A stretch of DNA of 60,000 bases from Leishmania martiniquensis. Lineage: Eukaryota; Euglenozoa; Kinetoplastea; Trypanosomatida; Trypanosomatidae. The position numbers and the translations under genes are program-made. The stretch is from the NCBI RefSeq assembly GCF_017916325.1, contig NC_090162.1, positions 367,501-427,500 of the forward strand, read 5' to 3'. Positions 53,293-60,000 of the stretch are shown here, piece by piece (the first letter of the stretch is position 1; each line of letters opens with the position of its first letter). The notes beneath the pieces are model-generated. The model made no database searches and was not told the origin of the DNA. It was given only the letters and a program-made list of their open reading frames with translations.

Positions 53293-54511
53293 GAGGCAAG
53301 TTCGGTGGTCCGGTGCCTCTTTCTGTATCGTCTGAGCCGTCAATGCGACACGCGGCAGGAGGAGGCAGGGGCGGGTAAAGGTGTCAGAGTGCAGCGTAGG
53401 AAGGGGGCTGGGAAAGAGCACTGCACCAGCGTGGGAGGCGAAACGAAACCCTCGGCGACGAAGAGCGCGCACCGGAATTGGGCGTCTTCGATCCTTTCTC
53501 TTCTGTGCGTCCGCCACAGAGTCACAAGACAAAGGGAGCGTCATACCAACAGGAAAACGAATAACAGAGCTGCTGAGAGCCCCCCGCCTCCCCTCCTACC
53601 CTCTCTCTCTGCGCGCATGTGTAGTGTGTGTTTGTGTGTGTGTGTAATGGGGCGTGTGAGAAAGCGTCACACGAACCTAATAGGGTAGAGGTGTGGGTAA
53701 CCACGTCGGCAGCGCGGCTGCCTTTTAATGCAGCACGCTAGACTGGCTCGTTGCAGAATAGACGCGGCAGCAGGCAAAACAGCAGCACCGGCAGACGAGA
53801 GAAGGGGCAAGGAAATTTTGTCCAACCTGTTTACCCCTCTCCTTTACAGAACGCACGAGTCGAGGGCCCCTCCCCAGGCATCTCGCAGACCCATCGCCGC
53901 CAGGTTGCGAGCCAGCGGGACACACACATACACACGGTACAGCCATGCGCCGACTCGATCATGGAAGCACAGGCTCGACCTCGAACTCTGCTCAGTCTCC
54001 GCTTCGCCAGCCGCCACGAAACCGCTCTTTCCACCAGGCTGGTCGCCGGATGATGCGTCTCTCTCGTGGAGTGGCACAGGCTTCTCCCTACACGTGCGCA
54101 GAGAGATGCAGGTGAGAGCCACTCATGTTGCGTCGACGCCCCAGCCATCGCAGAGATAGCGCCAACAGGCGTGTAGTAGCTGATACCTCTGCAGCGACTC
54201 CAGCCGGGGCCTCGTCACCAACATCCCCCGCGGCAAATCGCTCGAACCACTTCACGCCACAGGGGCATGAGCCCTCCTCTCGACATCAGCAAAGGATCGG
54301 CATCGGCAGGAAAGGGAGGGGAGCTGCCCCCGGCTCCCCTATGGGATGGGTGCAGTAGCCCCCTCAGACCTGACAAGTTGAGCAGTGCCCCCGTTGCCGT
54401 GGAGAGGACGAGGAGAACAAACGTTAAGAAGAAAAGGGCCGCGCACGACGGTGGTACCGTCAAGTGAAATATGCCGCGGATGCCTGCCCGTGCGATCACG
54501 ACGGCATTCAG
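53293..54511 (-). other. Intergenic region with a short dispersed repeat
   Basis: About 1.2 kb. It includes a T/G microsatellite (53622-53645) and the second copy of the dispersed 35-nt repeat at 53938-53972. An in-frame continuation (54215-54499) of the small upstream coiled-coil ORF is discussed with that gene. Confidence 0.45.
53938..53972. repeat. Dispersed 35-nt repeat, copy 2
   Basis: Matches 8776-8810 at 31 of 35 positions in the same orientation. Both copies lie in intergenic DNA, one at the convergent strand switch. Confidence 0.45.
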
Positions 54512-55009
54512 CTATGTGCAAGGTCCCGTGCTGGGTTGCCCGAGGCACGACTCGCGTGCATCTAGTTCAGCCAGTCGCTCTGCGTACTGAGCCTCCCACA
54601 GCCGGCACCGCGTCTCCCACATAGCGACCCTTTCCTGAAAAAGCTGCTCCGAGTACTGGAGGGCTGCCTCTCGCCTGTCTATTGCCTCTTGCCGGCTCTG
54701 CAACTCCCGAGAGAGGACAGCCTTTGCCGCTGAGGCAGGGAGTAAGTGGGGAGACGTCGAAGAATTTTCCACTCGAGAACCATGTACAAACGCATCATGA
54801 TTCGCTTCAAATAGCCGCAACGGGCTCGCTGGCCCCGCAGGCACGCAAGAATGAGATGAGGTAGACGGCGTAGGCACTCCCGGCGGGCGCCTCGTTGGGG
54901 GACGCTCCAGCTCCATTCGGACTTCACTGTCAGAAACGCCAGGTAGCCACGCCACGATAGCGGCAGGGTGGTGAGCCCGGTGTGTCGAGGTGCCTCGATA
55001 CGAGCCCAA
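54512..55009 (-). CDS. Small hypothetical coiled-coil protein
   Basis: A 165-aa frame on the strand of the cluster. The first ~90 residues are Pro/Ser-rich; residues ~93-155 form a strongly charged heptad-like coiled coil (SRELQSRQEAIDRREAAL and onward). A TAG stop follows. After the stop the same frame stays open from 54499 to 54215 and encodes a hydrophobic helix (FFLTFVLLVLSTATGALL) that could be a membrane anchor. The TAG may therefore have split one coiled-coil/tail-anchored gene, or the downstream part may be chance. No family recognised. Coding potential is moderate. Confidence 0.45.
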   Translation of the reverse strand: MGSYRGTSTHRAHHPAAIVAWLPGVSDSEVRMELERPPTRRPPGVPTPSTSSHSCVPAGPASPLRLFEANHDAFVHGSRVENSSTSPHLLPASAAKAVLSRELQSRQEAIDRREAALQYSEQLFQERVAMWETRCRLWEAQYAERLAELDARESCLGQPSTGPCT

Positions 55010-58000
55010 GGTTGCGTGCGCCCGCCAGTGTGCCCCTGTCGGCGTCCTCGTCTATGTCCACACCTTCACGAGCGTCGATGGAGGATAGAGAGCGCGCACC
55101 GCTTCTGCGCATCGCACATGGATATCAATATCCACAACAGGAGAGATGATGCTATTCAGGGGCGCATCGCAATTGAAGTGCACATTGGGGGCATAACAGA
55201 CTCACGGGCAGCAGGGAAGAACGTCCACTGCCTGCTCTTCAGGTCGTCGTTGTTGCCTTCAACACCGCCGGTCTCTCACGAGTAGAGTGTACTCGCTGCA
55301 GAGACGCGGACCAGCAGAGGGGGTGGGGGAAGGGGGACAACACAGCAACGCTCTTGTCTCGCTTTGAGTTCACGAGGTGATCACTAAAACAGTGGAACGA
55401 AAATAAAAAATACCGGCATCGTCTTGGGCGGTGATCGCCTACACGCCGCATCGATGGGCGGGGCGCACTGACGCTTCCGTAACGTCACCTCCGTGTACGC
55501 AGGTGCGTCGGCGCACGAGTGCGCTATTGTTTGCGTGCCGCCTTGCGCGGACGCGTGCAGGAGTCACTCTCGCCTCTGGGGCTAACGGCAGCCTAACACT
55601 CCCTTGCGAGAGCGGGGTGAACGAGACACTCATGCAACACAGCTCACAGGTACGTGCGTTTGTGTGTGTGTGTGTGAAGTGCTGGCCAAGAGTGCATCAA
55701 CATGGAACCGTGCGCAGTGGCAGAGGAAGAAAAGAAAAAAGAAAAGCAAAGTTCGTTCTCTCCCACATGCAGCACGCAGTGCATCAGCCCTGCCTGGCCG
55801 CTACGACGTGCTGTGCAGCAGACATGACATTCCCGCCTAAGACACAGACAACGTGAGGCAGCCCTGTCTGCCCCTAACCCCCTCCCCATCCTCCCTCGGG
55901 CGTGTCAGCGCACTGTTGCCAAAAAAAGGAAAAAACGCAACGCATCACAGCTTTTCTTGCCACCGCGCTTAGCAGCCCGCGCGCCGTCCACCTCCATGCT
56001 CGCATTCCTGCCACAACTGCACGTGGACACTTTCGCCATCGCGTGCTCCCTCGGGTACCGACAGCTATAGCTACGAGGCCTACCTTGCGCGGTGTGCTCG
56101 TCGCGCCCACACCCCCACGGCGCACATCTCATACGGCAAGAGAGGAAAAAGTATGCGAAAGCCGAGCAGAGCACACAGAAGAGAGACACAGACTCACTCG
56201 CAGAGAGGAACGAACACGCACGCCCATGCCCCCCAAAAAAGACGCCTGTGATAACGCAACGGGCGCAACACCGCAGAATGCGAAGACAACGCGTTCAAAC
56301 AGAAACAAAACGCAAAAAAAAAGATTACAATAAGTCGAAAGAGAGAGAGAGAACGAAATGAGTACGACAGTGTGGGAAAAGAGAGTGAGCGGGGGGAGGG
56401 GGCAACAGGCGACCACAGAGTGGGAGGCGGGGGGGAATAAAGTGAAAGACTTAGAAGACTATAAGGAGTAGAGATGGGGAATAGGGTGAGGAGCAGGTGA
56501 ACGCGTCACCCACACGACCGGCGTTCTCGTGTTTCTTTGTAAAAGACACACACCAGAAACTGTGTCTGGGTGTGGAAAGGGAAGGAGGAGGGGAGGGGAG
56601 AGGGAAGGCGGAACAGGAGCGCACACGACAAACTGTGCGAAGAGTGAAAACCAATCCTCTGAATCCAAGACGACTTTAACGAAGGAACGATGGGCGAAAG
56701 AAAGAGACGGGAGTAGGTGCGGCGGCAGTACATTAAGACATACCAGAGATGCCAGGAAGAAACGGCACTCGAGACATGAACTACGCAAGAAACATACGAG
56801 CACGCAAAACGGCCCACATGCAAAAAAAAAGAAAAACAGTTTCGCCTCGCACCAGCGAGTACTATACGTCTCTCTCTATAGATAGATATATATGTAAAAC
56901 CTCTCAGGGATGCCCCTAGCATCCCACAAAAAAGGCACGCAAGCAACTTTTCTTCATCTTTGAAGAATGACTATCCGCCTTTTCGGTCTCTCTCTCGCTC
57001 GCTCGCTCTCGCTCCACTTCTTCTCCCCGGCCTTTTCTACTTGCAGTGCTCTCCGCCCGCATGCTCGCGGCTAGCGATCCCATGCAAGGAAGGCTAGAAA
57101 CGGCCGACAAGTCAACGGAATGTAAACACATCCCCACCGCAGCCACTGAGCTACAGTGAAAGAGAGAGAGATGGAAAGGCACCGATAGAGAAATCACAAA
57201 GGCATAGGCACATATCCAGCAAGCTATGAGCGAGTCCCGTAAGCCATCTGCAGCCGTCTCCAGTCCCTCTGTGTATGCGGGAGGGGGGAGGAAACAGCAG
57301 AGGAGAGCTCCAACCTTCTACAAATAGGATGGACGACGTAGCCTCAGAGCGTGGCGTCTCCTTAAGAAGAAAGAAAAAACAAAAAAGAAACGCTCCGATG
57401 CGTAAGAAAGCAATCAGAAAAAAAGGGAGGGACGCGAAAAAAATGTAAAGGACAGAACGGAACACATAAATGTGAGCAAGCGAGAGCACCATCCATTCCC
57501 TCATCAGCCCAGACGGAGAGGGAAGGCGGACGAATGTGGCGCGGTGGTGACGCAGCATCAGCAACGGCGATGCACACTGCACTCTGGAAGAAAACAATGA
57601 GAAGAGAACGGAGCACTCAAGGGGGGCAGAAATACACCAACGAATCCAACACGTTCTTTGGGAAGGAGGGGGAGCGGTCTGAAGGAGGGGGAAAGGGGCG
57701 GAGGAGGCACGAGTGCAAAATGGAGAGAGGGGTAAACGTATGCCGCGGCGAAGAACACTCGCGCCCCCCTGCCCTATCCTCCGCACGAGAGGCGGAACGA
57801 TACTCGCGAAGCACACAGCTGAGCAGCGGCACATCCCCTAAACAGATAAGCGCAAGACGAGAAGGGAGGGCCAGCCATGGCAAAATAGTGGACAAAGCTC
57901 AGGACAAAGGGGGGAGGAAGTAATGCGAGAAGAAAGTGCCGGAGGCAGGAGATCGCATTGCTCGAAGGCACCCTCAAGGCGGTAAAGCAGATCCGTTGGC

Positions 58001-60000
58001 AGCGACAGCAATGAGGAGAGCTGCTGACACGAAAATACACTGAGTCATGTCGAAGTCAATGCTTACCACCACGACCACGATCGCCCTGCTACACGTCGAC
58101 CCTCCGCGGCTCTGAGAACGGCAGCATCATCCCCATCCCCACAACCAATGGGTGAGCCTACCAGTGTATACGCATAAAGCGGCAGCTTACCTGCCTCTGC
58201 AGCGCTGTGAGAAGATCTGCAAGTCGGGCTGGCAGCACACATTTTTTTTTGGAGCCCTCCAGCACCCTTTTGCCAGCATCCTTAGCCGCGCAGGCAAAGC
58301 TGCAGAGTCACGCGCAGCACAGAAACAGAAGCAGTCAAGCGATGTGCCGCACTGCTACATCATCAATGCGATTCGTCGTGAGCTTGCTCAGTCGTGACCA
58401 CGATCAGGAGACGCATCGAGGAAGCTGCAGCCCACACCTCTCCACTGACGCCAACGAGTTGGCTGGGGCGCACCCGAGGAGAAGCTGCAGGCTGCTGGCC
58501 TCCCCCTCCTCACCCCCCCCAGAACACACACTTAGCGGAGTGGGTAGAGTACCGGGTCTCCTTGATGATGCCACAAACGGAGGTGACCACGCCATCACGG
58601 CTATGCCGATTCGTCGAAAAAATGCAAGAAAGCCGATCGGAACGAGGGGAGAAAACATATGGTAAGCAGACGAACTAACATGTATGTATGTATATATATA
58701 TATACATTAAAACATGTACGTGTACGTGTATTGGTGCGTCCGCAGCCGTCCATACATACATGCTTACACAAGTGTCTGCGTCACTCATCCCAGAGCCCAA
58801 TCGCCACCTCCATCAGCGCTCGCCGCCCACAGGGTGAGGGATATGGAAGAAGAAAGAGAGAAGGCATCTTCTCTGAAAGACGACGAAGAGAGAGTAAGAG
58901 GACAAAAAAAGAGAGAGAGAAAGATGCACGCTTACTGTGGGCCCGAACATCTACCAATCACGAAGATCGAAGCCGCTTCATAACGCACACGCTCCGTCAT
59001 AGGGAGAAGAGAAGGGGGGACGAAAGGAAAACAAAACTGAGCTGAAAACTATAAAAAAAAATCCGCAGGCACTTGCGTCATTGCACGCAAAGAAAAAAGG
59101 AGAAAACGGTTCGCATTTTTTCGCCCACAGCAGAGGCGTTGACAATAGAGACCGACTTCGAAAAGAAGAAGGGGAGCGCGAGATGAATCCTTGCAGCGTC
59201 AGGGACAACGAAGACGAGCGCGAAGGGCCGGAGCTTGCGCGCCGCAGTCTGCCTGTCTTCTTCTGCTTGAGTCGAAAGGCAAGAGGCGAATGCATCAACG
59301 CCAGAGAGAGAGACCGCTGGCGCGCGGTACAGTGACGCGGCACCGGGGTCCCCTTTCGTGGTCTCCTCCTCGTCGCGCCACCTCTCCTAGAGCCCTCCCT
59401 CCCCCCTGCTCACTGCGCCATCCCCTCTCTTTCTTTCATCACTTTCTCCTGCTCTGCCGGGTTCGCCTCTGCCGTTACAAAAAGATCGGGACGCGTGGCG
59501 ATGGTAGTTCGACTCCACCAAGACACTGCCCTCACTTTTCGTTGGCACACTCAACACAGTGACTGCGGTTAAGGCTGACGAGCATTAAGGAGGAAAGCTC
59601 GTCCGTGCGTTGTATAATTTTACATAAAGACAGGTGAGCCGCCCAATGGGCATTAACGATGCCCACCATCCCCACCACTCCGACGCCGCTGAAGAGAAAA
59701 AAAAGTCAGCGAGGTATACGGCCGTTAGCGCCGACGTCACGCTCAGAACACAAACTCGTACAACGCGACAAAGCTTCTAGCGCCTCTTCCCTTTCGCTCA
59801 GGCGGAGGTGCCTACGAGGGTGTATCCCGCCGCCTCTCACTCTCTGTGCGACCCTCACACAAGCTCACACCCGCATCCACATGAAGGACGACAAGCCGCG
59901 AGAGCGAATCAACAGGTTCGATGAGACATCAACGCGTCTACATCCGCTTCAACTTCAACAAATGAAACCTCTCTTCCCGGCTACAGAGCCGTCAGCAGAG
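55010..60000. other. Five-kilobase region without a supported gene; possible start of a divergent strand switch
   Basis: No convincing gene. From about 55.7 to 57.9 kb and again at 58.8-59.2 kb the plus strand is rich in GA and poly-A runs, as on the non-sense side of minus-strand genes. At 59335-59470 the bias flips to C/T on the plus strand, ending near a plausible splice AG, which suggests that plus-strand genes begin beyond the window. A minus-strand frame at 57151-57834 is tract-derived. Short TA and TG microsatellites lie at 56881-56895 and 58684-58730. Confidence 0.4.

Noticed and set aside
57151..57834. 227-codon minus-strand frame with hydrophobic segments
   Set aside because: Hydrophobicity comes from poly-pyrimidine DNA (Phe, Leu, Ser); no family resemblance.
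58530..58600. tRNA-like D-arm sequence (GAGTGGGTAGAGTACC)
   Set aside because: No matching acceptor or anticodon stems and no T-arm box downstream.
59480..59530. GTTCGACTCC resembling a tRNA T-loop
   Set aside because: The T stem is imperfect and no complementary acceptor stem exists at the right distance.

Overview
This window looks like nuclear DNA of a trypanosomatid flagellate, most likely Leishmania. The genes are intronless and GC-rich, lie head to tail in long same-strand runs, and are separated by long UTRs full of polypyrimidine and CA tracts. No bacterial-type operons or promoters are visible. A degenerate tyrosine-recombinase/RNase H retroelement resembling TATE elements points toward the subgenus Viannia or a close relative; this is inference from family knowledge.

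Layout. A plus-strand cluster at the left end (1-8616) carries a FYVE-containing PIKfyve/Fab1-type lipid kinase and a TMEM222/RTE1-family membrane protein. It meets a minus-strand cluster (55009 down to 9571) at a convergent strand-switch region (8617-9570), which holds an extremely G-rich block and stem-loops. In transcription order from right to left the minus cluster holds a small coiled-coil ORF, a 1428-aa unknown protein, an 888-aa unknown protein, a dead retroelement, an XRN-family 5'-3' exonuclease, isovaleryl-CoA dehydrogenase, a DUF1295 membrane protein, a very large tandem array, and VPS18. The final 5 kb (55010-60000) shows no convincing gene; its pyrimidine bias changes strand near 59.3 kb, so a divergent strand switch may begin there.

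The most striking region is the ~17.85-kb array at 13757-31604. It is built from two modules, A (~606 bp, 15 copies) and B (~505 bp, 17 copies), which share a ~150-bp core and alternate imperfectly. Read on the minus strand, the same strand as the flanking genes, the modules hold small nucleolar RNA signatures. A C/D RNA in the shared core (33 copies) has a 12-nt guide next to box D that fits the conserved LSU rRNA segment around yeast A2946. Two further C/D RNAs lie in A, one with a guide for the yeast Am807 position. B holds a 66-nt single-hairpin H/ACA-like RNA ending in an AGA box, and A holds a weaker H/ACA candidate. I interpret the array as a hugely amplified snoRNA gene cluster inside a protein-coding polycistron. 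The rRNA matches rest on remembered conserved rRNA sequence and need a direct check.

Two apparently identical ~598-bp SIDER-like retroposon copies in direct orientation, 6097 bp apart, flank the isovaleryl-CoA dehydrogenase and XRN genes. PIKfyve and VPS18 both act on endosomes and lysosomes, but they sit on opposite converging clusters and need not be co-regulated.
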